From NCBI GenBank assembly GCA_025267735.1, contig CM046309.1, positions 33,145,202 to 33,209,201 on the forward strand: a stretch of DNA of 64,000 nucleotides. Reading direction: 5' to 3'. Each line of letters opens with the position of its first letter. The first letter of the stretch is position 1. A model generated the notes under the pieces. The model saw only the letters and a program-made list of their open reading frames with translations. It was not told where the DNA came from and did not search any database. The stretch is from Mactra quadrangularis. Lineage: Eukaryota > Mollusca > Bivalvia > Venerida > Mactridae. Shown in pieces: positions 38,601-48,607 of this stretch. The translations under genes and the position numbers were made by a program.

Positions 38601-38993
38601 TGACAATCACTGATGCCGGTTGGAAAATTTTGAGTCTTCATACATAAAGTTTTTGAATTTGTTAAAATTACGTCAATTAAAGAAGGAGTACAGTTTTTCA
38701 TAAAACATGTTGGTTTATTTATTAAACAGTGTAAATCAAATATTTCAGTAAAGTCTAAAAGCTTACGACCTTTATCACATAAGATGTCATAGTTCAAATC
38801 ACCTATTATCATGTAGTGGTCAAATTTGGTTAAAATATAATCCGAAATTGTGGTTAAATTTTTAAAAAAGTCACTATCGTTCATACTGGGTGGCCTATAA
38901 ATACACGACACAGCCCATTTTGAATTGTTCAGTATGATCTCATATGATATGTTTTCCAGATGTCTAGACTCCAGGTCCTTACGGCGACGTGCA
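35613..38993 (-). mobile_element. 5'-truncated non-LTR retrotransposon (LINE) nested in the TIR element
   Basis: GTGTTTAA occurs on both sides (35605-35612 and 38994-39001), a target-site duplication. On the minus strand the element begins inside the endonuclease region, runs through reverse transcriptase to a stop at 36368, has a 3' UTR of about 750 bp and ends in (TTATC)n, seen as GATAAGATAAGATAAGATAA at 35613 on the plus strand. 5' truncation and a short tandem 3' tail are typical of target-primed reverse transcription in jockey/CR1-like clades. Confidence 0.88.
36368..38992 (-). CDS. LINE endonuclease/reverse transcriptase, N-terminally truncated, open frame
   Basis: An open frame of 874 codons runs from the truncation point (first full codon at 38992) to the stop. 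Residues ~1-150 are the C-terminal part of an apurinic-type endonuclease, with CIYRPPS, IGDLNYD, LIDVILTN and the SDCH motif in order. Reverse transcriptase follows: PVSALPMTSKIFEKI, FRRGHGCQTTLL, LMDLSKAFDCLPHDILLSKL, GVPQGSILGPLLFNIFINDI and the catalytic YADD. The thumb-like end has WNSLPDHFRKCSNF, then a Cys-rich tail (CKCRCCNH). The N-terminal endonuclease half and any ORF1 are absent, so this copy cannot move by itself. The domain order and motifs fit the jockey/CR1 superfamily; the clade is not resolved. Confidence 0.9.
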   Translation of the reverse strand, partial: ARRRKDLESRHLENISYEIILNNSKWAVSCIYRPPSMNDSDFFKNLTTISDYILTKFDHYMIIGDLNYDILCDKGRKLLDFTEIFDLHCLINKPTCFMKNCTPSLIDVILTNSKTLCMKTQNFPTGISDCHNFICTVINNSTPKLEKVKTNYRSFKNLDVNALNADLSNIKVPPVNEFYSSNNSVNSLYENFESDISDVFNTHIPIKQSYKRNKPLPFINKKLRKAIYLKKMLFHKFQKYRTSENWEKYRKQRNLVNSIKHKSANLYFQERCIGGAKSADFWKTIKPFLSNKSCTELPKIVLNENNKIISNDKENAEIFNSYFTNVADSIGKDYVFNPESHPSLDKIKENNPHVLTFDFKPVDMSDVAKTINLLNTKKSTGVDTMSAKLLKISKPALTEPLTNLVNISLSTNTFPDNLKLAQVTPLFKKNDSFCKSNYRPVSALPMTSKIFEKIIAEQLTHHFDTIFNKFLCAFRRGHGCQTTLLKLLEDWKQALDNNQYVAAILMDLSKAFDCLPHDILLSKLSAYGLSESASSLLKSYLSDRKQRIKIGQAVSSWAYITKGVPQGSILGPLLFNIFINDIFYFIKRSTLYNYADDNTLSFFSSNFNELIDVLQSDSNILLEWCKMNKMQANPEKFQSIALGKTFTKNPSFKVGDATITCERVVKLLGIEIDHKLNFDKHIQGLCKKAATQINILKRIGKQLSLTNKLLIFHTFILSNFNFCPMAWHFCSEANVKKMEKLQERALRFVYTDFSLSYEDLLRKVDLPSLQIRRMRTMAIETFKIINDMSPPVLSDLVVRRESKINFRYTNILHIPNIRTTTYGKNSFRYAAPSLWNSLPDHFRKCSNFSQFKTLILSWNGKNCKCRCCNHLGAP

Positions 38994-39623
38994 GTGTTTA
39001 ATCAAAGCAATTCTAAGTGAAAATGGTTGCTCTTATTTGCACTTGTTAAGTACAATTTTTTTTCATCATTTTTTTTAATAAACAGTAGTAATTAATACAA
39101 TTTTCTTAATTCATATAATAATTTTCCTTGAAATAACTCCAGCAATTTCATATGTAGTAATTTATACAATTATTTCCATGCATTGATACTATAACCTTTT
39201 ATCAAAACTATGTGGTTAAAAAGACAATGAACTAATTCATTCATTTTATTTCATTTACAAGCAAAATTATCATTCCTTTTTATATTTTTAATATTTCATT
39301 TTTAGTCAGTTACAAAATTATATCGTACGAAATATACTAACTAACATACAAAATTACATTTTAATTTGCACTTCAACATTAATTAATTTCATCAAAATAA
39401 TACAATTTTTTATCATAATATACTAAATAAACATTCTAAATTATACTATTTTAGTTCAAAAATGAATATTATTTACAAAATTAACATGTACATAATTCAA
39501 TAACATACCTATATCTTATATAAACCTATTATATATAAAAGTGGAGAAATGACTACTAAAAAGTGGAGAAATGACCAGGGGAGAAATGACTTAGTGGAGA
39601 AACGACCGTAAGCCCTTACCGAC

Positions 39624-40538
39624 ATATTTCACGCACGTCTCCGTGAACAGATTTGCTGCAGACTCGCGGTAAATGAGCGAGTAATCCAGCTGTGAATTTT
39701 AGATCGGGTTTATTGTATACGAAGCACAAAATGCATGATGTAAAAGTTGATTATTTGTACTTGTCTTTAGTAAGTATTGATACTTTGTCTTCATGCTGAA
39801 CTTTTCGGCTGTTACTGCATAATTACTAACTCATTTTCTCATGAAGGCCGCCATTAGGTCAAAATAGATTTGACAATACAGCTGGACAAAAAGTTTTAGA
39901 TTACTGAATTGTTAAATCCGGAGTGTTTTGTATACGTTTCATTTATTCTTTAAAGCATTTATGTATCGTGTTTAAAAGGGGTTTTTCCAAGATGTTGATA
40001 ATTATCTTCTCTTCTAAACCCTGGTTTAGACTAAAACACGTAGGTCTCTTTCAAACACAAACGGTCCGTTAGCTTATTTATAGAGTAACGGTCTAATACA
40101 ATTTAATAATTATTACAATAGGTGCTTATATTTTAACAAACATAAATATATTGCTGTAATAAGTGGCCAATAAGCAATGTTTTTATGTAAGTTTATAAAA
40201 AGAAATAATATATTGATATTGTAGATCTATAAACTGTGCCATTTAATTATGGAACACTCTACATGTTCTATATTATACCTCAGAATACAGAATTTTGTAC
40301 TCTTTTTGCCGCATATATCTTTGTTGTCTCTTTTCTCTTTTGATGTATGTACACATAATGTTACAACTATCCGGCGGTATCTAATGCTTTGCATTAATCT
40401 TTTCTTGTGTAGATAATGTTTCTTATCTCTGTTACAAGTTAACCTCTTCATGTATATTCCCCAAGTATATTTTTGGCGATTGGTGTTTGGCGATGTTAAA
40501 CTGAACGATTGTAGAAATACGGTTATATTCTATTGACT
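39624..40538. other. Spacer, no gene seen
   Basis: AT-rich DNA with short frames only. A 40-bp segment CTTATCTCTGTTACAAGTTA plus flank (about 40423-40465) recurs at 48276-48318, so part of this spacer belongs to a dispersed repeat. Confidence 0.45.
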
Positions 40539-40605
40539 CAGGCCCGGATTTACCGGGGGGGGGCACAGGGGGCACGTGCCCCCCCCCACCTGGCCCCACA
40601 GATAT
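40539..40605 (+). mobile_element. hAT-like terminus (CAGGCCCGGATTTACC)
   Basis: CAGGCCCGGATTTACC is followed by a G-run, CACAGGGGGCACGTGCC and a C-run, so the terminus is itself a large hairpin. Its inverse counterpart occurs at 48541-48607 (CAGGGCCGGATCCAG on the minus strand). The flanking octamers (TATTGACT and TGATTCTG) differ, so these are probably separate fragments rather than one 8-kb element. Confidence 0.5.
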
Positions 40606-40964
40606 TGACTCTCATACAAAGAAAAGGGCACAAAATCGGCACCATCTAAGCAATATCAACTCGACTTTTAGATTAATTTTAATATGCAATCATCCATCCG
40701 AGCTATTAAAAAAGATAATGATCTAAATTGATACATTCAAGCATCTCAGGGTACCCAGATCGGGCCTTATCAAGCGTTCAAATCATTGATCGTGCAAGTG
40801 TATGGTCCCTCTATACAGACACCTAGATACCAGTTGTTTATTGTCTATATTACACATACCTCAACAGTATATTTAAGACCGTCACCAGTGAAATTACCAT
40901 GGTAACTAGCTTAGGAGGCCTAAATTTGGTTATTGTGCACTCTCTAATCTTATTTACTAGTGGA

Positions 40965-41372
40965 TATCATCGGCGTTTTCATAGCAAGTCAGACAGAGAA
41001 AAGACGAGGACAGCTAGTCAAGTGCATTTTATACGTCACTACTATGACACTCGAACTTAGTTAATTTCGAAAACATGCACGATCGTCTGATGATTTTTTG
41101 ATGGTATTAAAATTCCGAATAACTTTTAAAAAGTGACCGAGCCTAAACATAAATTAAGTATTTATGGAAGACATCGGCGTTTTTCATATCAAGTAATAGA
41201 CTGAGAAAAGCCGAGTATAGTCAAATGAATGTTTGTCATTAAAATGAGTTAATTAAAAGTTAGTTAAAATCGGAAAAAAGCGAGCGTTTTATGTTGTTGT
41301 TGTTTTTTTTAGAAAATGTAGGTAAATGAATTAAAATTTCAAGTAACTTTTCAAGGGTGACCTACCCTACAA
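40965..41372 (+). repeat. Divergent tandem duplication, ~200-bp unit
   Basis: The stretches 40965-41156 and 41167-41372 share, in order, CATCGGCGTTTT.ATA.CAAG, AGA.TGAGAAAA-like, AGTCAA.TG, AGTTA..TAAAATCGGAAAA-like, ATTAAAATT.C.AATAACTTTT and GTGACC. They are clearly diverged. No coding capacity is apparent. Confidence 0.6.
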
Positions 41373-41993
41373 CAAGTTTTCTAACGAAAAAAGAAGACAA
41401 AAATTAATCAGTGGTTAAATATTTTTTTCATCCAATCATACATTAATAGGCTTGTGTTTCGTTAATTTTAAATCGTTGCTTTTATATTATATCATTTTAC
41501 GTGTTTAAAATACTTGTTTTCCTAATGATTTTTTCCAAAGGAATCGAAAAATGTGATTCTTCGAAGGATTTTCACGTTTTAGATCGTCCCAACAACCATT
41601 CTTGTAAATCCACTGAAACGTCCGAAAAACTCACAACAACGCTGAATTTCAACACAATAAACTAAGCTTCTTATTAAAAAAAAAAAAAACGTATCATAAA
41701 CCGGCTTTTTTGGATGTTAAATCGGAGAATTTTCTCATTGCATTCGGTGATTTTTTACAAGTTACCAAATGTATTTTTTATAAATTCTCGGCATTTACAT
41801 GATGAAATTGCTGATTTTTTTTGTAAATCAGGATTTTATCCATTCTCGTTCTTTGAAAACTTCGGGGTACGAGAATGGGATTTAATAAGCCAACAAATTA
41901 AATCTAAACGAACAAAACGGGCACATGCATGAAGGATAACTCAATTATAGCGCTCAATATTTCCTAGGTAGTGCCCAAAAGTGCTTAAAATGT

Positions 41994-42367
41994 AATGATA
42001 ATTTACCAAATTTTAGCTTCATTTTATCCTTTTCAAGTGTGTTCAAAAGTGCTCAGATTTACACCTTTGACATGCAAAAATTCAAAATTTTTCCACATCT
42101 TCGGGAGGGGATACCCCTCCCGTACCCACCCCAAACGTACTCCCCAATAACGACTCCTCTGTATCAAGCTCTGTGATCTACCTCACATGAATGCATTTTC
42201 TTTATTTATGAATATTTATAAAAAGCTAATCAATCACATGAATCTGAATTGTTACGCATTGCATCACTTTTCTACAGAAAAAATGATAATTAACCTAGTT
42301 TTAGCTTCATTTAATTTGTTTAAAAGAGCATTTTAAAGTGCTCAGATTTGCACCTTTTACATGTGAA
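41994..42367 (+). repeat. Direct repeat pair (~86 bp) flanking a GC hairpin
   Basis: 41994-42078 and 42282-42367 share ATGATAATT.ACC, TTTTAGCTTCATTT and AGTGCTCAGATTT.CACCTT. Between them, CGGGAGGGG (42102-42110) pairs with CCCCTCCCG (42114-42122) across ATA. CTTCGGGAGGGG next to C-rich DNA resembles non-coding parts of metazoan hAT elements, and the hAT-like terminus at 40539 lies nearby, but the link is inference. Confidence 0.55.
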
Positions 42368-42648
42368 ATCAAAGCACTGAAAGTACTGGGGTATTCATTG
42401 TGTTTAGATTTATTCAATTTTTGTTGGGTTTTATGCTGTAGAAACACCTTATAAAGGTTATATCACAGCGGTCAGTCCACCTACTCACTGTTCCTGAAGA
42501 GGCTTTATCTCTGGATTTTGCTGTTGACTATGACTACTGCTGTAATTAGTCAAAGCTATAACTGTTACAATATGACTATCACATTGTTTAATTAGTCTGT
42601 GTGTAAACAAGAAATGTCTTTAAAAAAGACAAACGGCGTCGATTTAAA

Positions 42649-42684
42649 AACAAGAGGGCCCAAAGGGCCCTGGGTGCTCACCTG
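42649..42684 (+). repeat. Palindromic dispersed-repeat motif
   Basis: AGGGCCCAAAGGGCCCT is a near-perfect palindrome, followed by GGGTGCTCACCTGA. I recall similar blocks at the ends of dispersed repeats in molluscan DNA, which is weak support for the taxon. Confidence 0.45.
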
Positions 42685-42715
42685 AGGAAAAGGTCAAAGG
42701 TCACAGAAGAGCCAT

Positions 42716-42910
42716 TTACATAGGACCACTAATGTTAAAACCTATTTTTTGACGTGGTGATGGATTGCCAGATTCCGTTAGTATTTGCTCATACAAGTTG
42801 TGACCACGCATCATCACTTCATCAACAACATTTGCAGACCAGTTTCGCAGACTTGGCACATGATTGCCTACCGTAAAATACCAATGCAATTGCCGTACAC
42901 TGATAACCAC
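42716..42910 (-). pseudogene. Exon-like fragment, product unknown
   Basis: The open frame reads VRQLHWYFTVGNHVPSLRNW, then SANVVDEVMMRGHNLYEQIL, which has protein-like residue use. TTATCAG just upstream could be a splice acceptor (near 42899). No adjoining exon is visible and it lies next to repeat DNA, so it may be the end of a domesticated or degraded mobile-element gene. I do not recognise the family. Confidence 0.3.
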
Positions 42911-43902
42911 AGGGAATTGTCAAGTTACCTCCCTTTGATTTTTCCAACATACCTTTAATATACTTATATACAAGGGGTACAACTGCGTTTACTAGACCGA
43001 TTCATCTAGATTTCTTATTTTGTGGCTCACAAAAAATACTGATACCCTAGTAGCACTTTAACCGCACGATTAAATTGATTAAACATAACTCTTCGAGCTA
43101 TGAATATTAAATGTTTCATAGGGCAGATCATTAAAACACTCGCCAACAAAAAACAATTCTTTTTGACAAATAATTTTTAGATATTCAAAATATGAATTTC
43201 AAGACCTTTCTAGTGATATAAAATGCAAAATTGTTTGATGAAAAATGACTTAGTAATTGCAATTTTAAAATTACTGTGTTTTCATTGTATTTACTCTTGC
43301 CAACCAGCGAACGGTAACCTGTAGTCTTTATCAGCTCCTTGTTACTATTTATAGACATCATAACAATAACAATGAACTGGTCTATATGTGGAGCTGTGAC
43401 TCTCAAAGTGTAAACCCCGGAAACTGGACGTAGTGAGGCTAATTTAATAATTATTGGGTAATATGTCAGACTTTTTACTAGAAACCGGTTCACATCTGGA
43501 GACGTAATTCATTTACCCATAAAATATTGTGTTTGACACGTAACTTTTTATTGTTACAAAATAAAAAAAACACTTTGGAAAGCAATAGAAGTCTACCCAA
43601 AAAAAATAATCTACGAACGAAGCAAAATTTCGTAAAACACTGCATTACAATAGTGTGGCCTTTATTTTTTCGCGCGTGTCAGGGCCATCCAATCGAAGAG
43701 GGGATTTTCTCTGTTTCCCCCGTACGTCATTATCAGTGCTTATAAAATCATCCAATAGAACGGCGGATTTCCGAAATTCCCAGACATACGTCATTATACA
43801 GAAATGTAGGTCAAAATCCAGCTTAGACAGCTACGCCGAAAAAAATCTCTAATATAGGAGAGATTTAAAACTATGTCATTGTTATCTGTTATGTGTGCTA
43901 CG
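42911..43902. other. Spacer, no gene seen
   Basis: AT-rich DNA with short frames only. I found no repeat or element terminus before the MITE at 43905. Confidence 0.4.
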
Positions 43903-43904
43903 TA

Positions 43905-44225
43905 TAGTGCGTACAAAAAAAACAAAACACTGTTTATACATGTAATAACAATACAATGAACTAACCCACGACGAGGGATGCCCAGGATGACTTTAAAATA
44001 AACAATTGTGATATGTTTTACTTGTGTCTTAGTTGTTGGTGTAATGGAAAGCGTTCTACCATAACAAGCATGATTTACCAAGTGGTAGTGGTTTATTAAC
44101 CATGCTAATTTTGTTAAAATGAATTAGAATTACACATATTTTATTTTCATTACTGCCTACCCCTAAAATAAATTGTCTCATTTTTAATGTTTACCAAAAC
44201 ACGTTTTGTTTTTTTGTACGCACTA
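43905..44225. mobile_element. Mariner-type MITE, 321 bp, TA target duplication
   Basis: The left end TAGTGCGTACAAAAAAAACA and the reverse complement of the right end (TAGTGCGTACAAAAAAACAA) match for about 30 bp, with TA on both sides (43903-43904 and 44226-44227). The interior contains TTGGTGTAATGG, which looks like a tRNA A box. It is a diverged relative of 50699-51012. No transposase. Confidence 0.78.
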
Positions 44226-44227
44226 TA

Positions 44228-45463
44228 GTACACATTTTTGAGTAAAGTTGGACTAACACCCTGCTGCTATTCTATGATTTATGTAGTAACTGAACAGAAA
44301 TAATGTATTTAAACCCCATTTCTGCTTATCATAAATGTCTTAGAAATTAATTTTACCTGCACTGATGGTGTTTAATGACGAAGGTTAAAATTTACAGATA
44401 TAATTAAGAATTAATTGTTTGATAAATTATATTTCTTTTTTTCATTCGGTTACCTGATTTAACAAAGAGGTTAATGTAGTCAAGTGAATGGGATTATTTT
44501 TTGGAAAATAGTTGAAAGTGTTTTATATGCACAAATTATCTATATCTTGTAAGAAAATAAACAAATGTTAAGATTCAAAGTGTTATACTAAGATTTAATA
44601 CCCGAGTTCATTATTACACACAAACTAGTTATTTTGAAGAAAAAGTGATATATGTTCCAAACATTAATTATGTTGATGACTTTAACAAGTACAAATAATA
44701 TATTCAATACATTAATTGATAGTATAATAATTATCATTCATATTATTAATATATTTAAGTTAAATGCAGTTATTGTATTTTTAAATGAGTATGTTTTATT
44801 AACATTTTTTATTCAGGAAGTTTTCCTTAATCTCTCCAGATCTTGTCAGATTACACTTTGGTGAAATGAAACTTTTCCATCATAAGCCTTTATTCTTTAT
44901 TGAATAGAAGTAGGATAAAAATAATCAAGATAGCCTCAATTTATTGAGGCTAATGAGGATAATGAGTTAAAATCAATAATCTAGGTCCCTTAAGGGTGTT
45001 TTGTTTTCAGTAATCAATATTTTGAGTCCCTGAAGGGTCTGTACAATAATTAATATCATACAGTTTCATATGAGGCTAAGTTATGATCAATATTTTTAGG
45101 TATGGTTCAATAGTTTCATAAAATTCTGATTCAAAGATTTAAGTTGAAAATCAAGTGATTGATTTTTTCTTACGTCGACGTCAGTTTGAAATGTTATAAT
45201 TTACAATGTCTAACAGCGTAATCATTATGGTAAAGCATTGTTTTGGAATACATCTACTGATGTAATGATGACACTAAGACACACATATCATGGTACTGGA
45301 CTAATATTATAAATTTTGAAATATATATTTTGTATTTCAATAATTCAAATAAAGATACATGATTGTGTAATTGTATAAGTCTAATACATGTACAGCTTAA
45401 AGAAACTATAATAAAACGTAAACACAACACTAGTCGTTTTAAAATATTCATAAGATTATATAT
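44228..45463. other. Spacer, no gene seen
   Basis: AT-rich. Short frames only, and no repeat recognised apart from locally repeated ATTGAGGCTAATGAGG-like words near 44935-44960. Confidence 0.4.
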
Positions 45464-46721
45464 CTCAATATGTCAATGTTACCTCTTAATACGTAAATAT
45501 GTATAATATAAAATATAGATATATATAATATATATGCTTTTGCTAGGTTTCGAACCAGCGACCTCTTGAACTCTTCATTTCAACGAATATTTCCCTTCCT
45601 TCCCTTTAGCCGACTGAGCTATTCGGGTCCTAAAGGGCAGTGCATGTAACAATAGTTAAATACAGTAAAAAGGACATTTAATATGGGGAAGATAATTTTG
45701 GAAGATGAATCCTAAATTTTGTGAGTTGTTATCAAATACAAATAAACTGCACTATCAAATTAAAAAAGCAATTAAATTCTGATCTGTAATTAAACGTAGT
45801 AATGATAGTTATGAAATTTCAAGTAAAATAATCCCATGTACGATTTATTTGACATACTAATAAATTATGTACAGCGGTATGATTTAACTAAAAACCTTGT
45901 CATTAATATATTGTATATAGATCTATAGACGTTCTTGTAACAAACAGACAAGCTGCGTCTGTTCACTTTGTCAAGCGTTTGCCTTTTTCTGACGAAGCAT
46001 TTTTCTGGCTCTGGTCGTTCCCAAATACCAAGTCATTCCTTTTTCTTAGAGAAGGGAAATATGGCATGGTTACCAGAGCTGTTGATGTTTTGCTAGGACT
46101 TGGTCAAACGCTTTGTTTTCTGCGTTCGTCATCGTGAGATGACGAAACAACCTGCATGAGTCGTGCATGTGGTCGCACGATCATGGCGCTCTATCCTGTC
46201 TCGCCTCCCTATATTTAATTAAATAGTTATATTGAAAATGATTTAATATTTCTTTCATCTTGAGAGAAATTTGAAAAAAATATTAATGAATACATGTACA
46301 CTTTAAAATGGATTAAGTGGAAAATTTGCTATGTCCATTTCATACATTTCTGTACTTACTACCCCTTCGTTAAATTCATATTGTTTTAAATCCAACCTCC
46401 TATAATGGAAGACAGGAAGAGTGCCATGGTCAAAATGCAGTACATGTATTATGATAAACTAAAATATATTAAAATAAAACATAAAATGAATTTCTACGCA
46501 CCCGGGTCACGTCAGTTTAATGCATTGCCTCTCATATTCAAAAATATGCAAACAATATGAAACCATTAAAATAGTTTTGTCGGAAAAATATTGGCATATT
46601 GAGAGAGGTCGATCGAGGAAGTTATAACTTTACCACCGGACTTACCTCGGCGATCTTCTATGCGGATAAATCTCGGATATCATGATAGTTACGTATTAAG
46701 AGGTAACATTGACATATTGAG
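45464..46721. mobile_element. 1.26-kb element with perfect 33-bp terminal inverted repeats
   Basis: 45464-45496 (starting CTCAATATGTCAATGTTACC) is an exact reverse complement of 46689-46721. The interior has no transposase frame. It contains a tRNA-like sequence (45541-45632) and a second inverted pair (GGCTCTGGT.. near 46008 against ACCAGAGC near 46073; AAGCGTTTG near 45973 against CAAACGCTT near 46106). Perfect ends argue for recent activity, but I found no clear target duplication, so the superfamily is open. Confidence 0.7.
45541..45632 (-). repeat. tRNA-like sequence inside the 45464-46721 element
   Basis: The minus strand has AATAGCTCAGTCGGCTAAAG (A box TAGCTCAGTCGG) and GGTTCGAAACC (B box), with about 45 bp between them. 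The T arm does not pair properly and the acceptor stem is not complementary, so it is not a functional tRNA. It is a tRNA-derived relic or a SINE head. Confidence 0.55.
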
Positions 46722-46976
46722 AATTATGCTGAGAGGAAAAAGTTTAGTCAGTAAGAATGTTTTATTTAATATTTTATAATAAACCCCATTCTATTGACAA
46801 AAAATTGATTTGAAACAAAATTTAATCAATCGACAGAATATTGAACATTTTTACAAAAAAGTTTGATGAGATTATTGAGAATTCCAGTCATGATAACAGC
46901 ATAAGGGTCAGAATAAAAAATCACAAACTAATCAGTATCTGGTATGTTCACCTCTAGCTTGAATGACGTCAATAGC

Positions 46977-47081
46977 GTACGTGATTTGGAGCGTGCATTG
47001 CACGAGGAATGGGCACAGACACCTGCTCACTTCACCCGGCGACTCATAATTTCATTGAGACGACGTTGTTTGGTTGTCATT
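46977..47081 (+). pseudogene. Tc1-like transposase C-terminal remnant
   Basis: The frame reads LERALHEEWAQTPAHFTRRL and then IISLRRRCLVVI, which matches the C-terminal pattern of Tc1-family transposases (LE.AL.EEW..IP....RLI.SMRRRC..VI). The catalytic DDE region is absent and the frame soon runs into unrelated residues. It is an inactive fragment. Confidence 0.6.
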
Positions 47082-47223
47082 GTTTTAGTTTTTTTTGTGG
47101 GTACTGTATTAATATATCATTGGAAATATATATTATAACAGGTACCAAAGATGGTGGCAGGAAAAACTATTTTTTTTTTTATATCAAAGAATTTTTCTAA
47201 AAAGTGGGACGCAAACTTGTGTG

Positions 47224-47406
47224 TTACTTGTTCCACATAAAATATCCACGCATATATGCATAAAGTATACTAAATGTACCCTTTATTTGGTACAGTAAAT
47301 TGTCTCTATGATTTATGCATGGTAAAAAATATGAAAGATCTCGTGTATCAACAGAAATAATTGTTTCCCCCACCCGCTTTTTCAATGATGTGCTGTTTGA
47401 CGTCAT
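47224..47406 (-). CDS. Candidate first exon, product unknown
   Basis: From ATG at 47404-47406 (context AAGATGAC) the frame reads MTSNSTSLKKRVGETIISVD, then TRDLSYFLPCINHRDNLLYQ. It lies just downstream, on the minus strand, of a CpG-rich palindromic patch (47420-47543) that could be a promoter. No downstream exon was found and no family was recognised. It could equally be chance. Confidence 0.2.
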   Translation of the reverse strand: MTSNSTSLKKRVGETIISVDTRDLSYFLPCINHRDNLLYQIKGTFSILYAYMRGYFMWNK

Positions 47407-47419
47407 CTTGGATTTTGTA

Positions 47420-47543
47420 GCGAGCGCTCGACATTCTGTACACAAACGGTCTGACTGACCGATATCTTCACCTATTTATGGAATGAAAGCAGTCGTTCAA
47501 TAGCCTAACAATTCGCGAGGCGGGCGCTCGCTCGAGCGCTCGC
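47420..47543. promoter_or_regulatory. CpG-rich patch with CGAGCGCTCG palindromes
   Basis: CGAGCGCTCG (47421-47430) and GCGCTCGCTCGAGCGCTCGC (47524-47543) are self-complementary and CpG-rich in otherwise CpG-poor DNA. This could mark an unmethylated promoter, or the GC-rich end of a mobile element. Confidence 0.3.
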
Positions 47544-47559
47544 ATTGTTGAACACACCT

Positions 47560-48540
47560 CGGGTTTAATTGCATACGACCCGAACAGTTACAGTCCGGAA
47601 ATAATTATCTTTAAAACAAACCCAATACGCGGGAATCAGCACTTATAGTAATGTATACAGTACAAGTATTAGCATTCCAAAAATGCTTGAATCGTCGATT
47701 AGCCATGTATGACATCTCCTTTAGTAAAGCATTCAAGCAATATATGTGTCAGAGTTTAACAATTTCGTCATGTTCCGACCGAGCACATACAAACTCATTT
47801 TATGGTATACTTTATAATTCACCTGTCCATTTGGCAAGAAATTATATTTATTGATAACCAATCCAGATTATTCGATTCAAGAACATGTTCTGTCCCATAT
47901 TTCGACGGCTAATCGAACGAAGATTATATTTCTTTACAAGAAAATATTGAGGCAAAGCATCAAAGGTCCCCAAACAATTAATAGCACGAAAGTACTGCTT
48001 ACGTCTGTGATCTCTATAAGTGAGGCATTAAAATTCTTTAAAAAAATGTTTATTAACCGTTAATTAAACCAACCATGTTTGATAATTTAATATATAAATG
48101 TACAATATATAAAACGATCATTATCAGTGATGGTCTGATAATTCTTCTCTGTTTATGGTGTCAACCAGTGTCTTCGTCAGTGGTTTAGACTGTGACTTTC
48201 TATAAATAGACCGCGAAGGCCGTCGAGTGTACATCTATCTAATAGTACTGCCACACACCTCTCACGAGTATTATGGACAGTCTTATCTCTGTTACAAGTT
48301 AATCGCTTCAAGTATATTCTGTAACGTCATATTGAGCGTCTGGTCATTTTCTCGCGCAGAAATACATAAAGTACCAGTTTCAGTATGAACTATTTTATTG
48401 TAGCGGAATTATCCGGATATGGATGCTGTTAGGTCTCGTTGATTAAATATAGGACTCCGATCGCAATACCACTATTAATCTATTGGTAACAGAGTATTCA
48501 TTGTTAACACAATGAATACAAAAATCAAAAATTTCTATAC
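47560..48540. other. Spacer, no gene seen
   Basis: Short frames only. The segment 48276-48318 repeats the one at 40423-40465. Confidence 0.4.
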
Positions 48541-48607
48541 CGTACCCCCTCCCGATCCCACCCCCTGTGCCCCCCCCCCACTTACGACCCTTCTGGATCC
48601 GGCCCTG
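48541..48607 (-). mobile_element. hAT-like terminus (CAGGGCCGGATCCAG on the minus strand)
   Basis: The minus strand reads CAGGGCCGGATCCAGAAGGG, then a G-run, CACAGGGGGTGGG and more G. This is the style of many metazoan hAT ends and resembles 40539-40605. No matching opposite end with an 8-bp duplication was found close by. Confidence 0.5.

Larger units (their letters stand above)
35340..39614. mobile_element. TIR element with 9-bp target duplication, interrupted by a LINE
   Basis: CTTACCGAC flanks the element on both sides (35331-35339 and 39615-39623). The ends are inverted and share GGTCGTTTCTCCACTAAG and then several copies of TCATTTCTCCACTTTT; the left arm has one extra copy. The similarity runs to about 35455 on the left and 39525 on the right. 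Without the LINE the element would be about 890 bp with no coding capacity, so it is non-autonomous. A 9-bp duplication and long inverted ends fit a Mutator-like element, but the superfamily is not certain. Confidence 0.8.

Noticed and set aside
45541..45632. Functional tRNA gene
   Set aside because: A and B boxes are good, but the T arm and acceptor stem do not pair, and it lies inside a TIR element.
40539..48607. One intact 8-kb hAT transposon
   Set aside because: The termini are alike but the flanking octamers differ (TATTGACT and TGATTCTG), and no transposase frame lies between.
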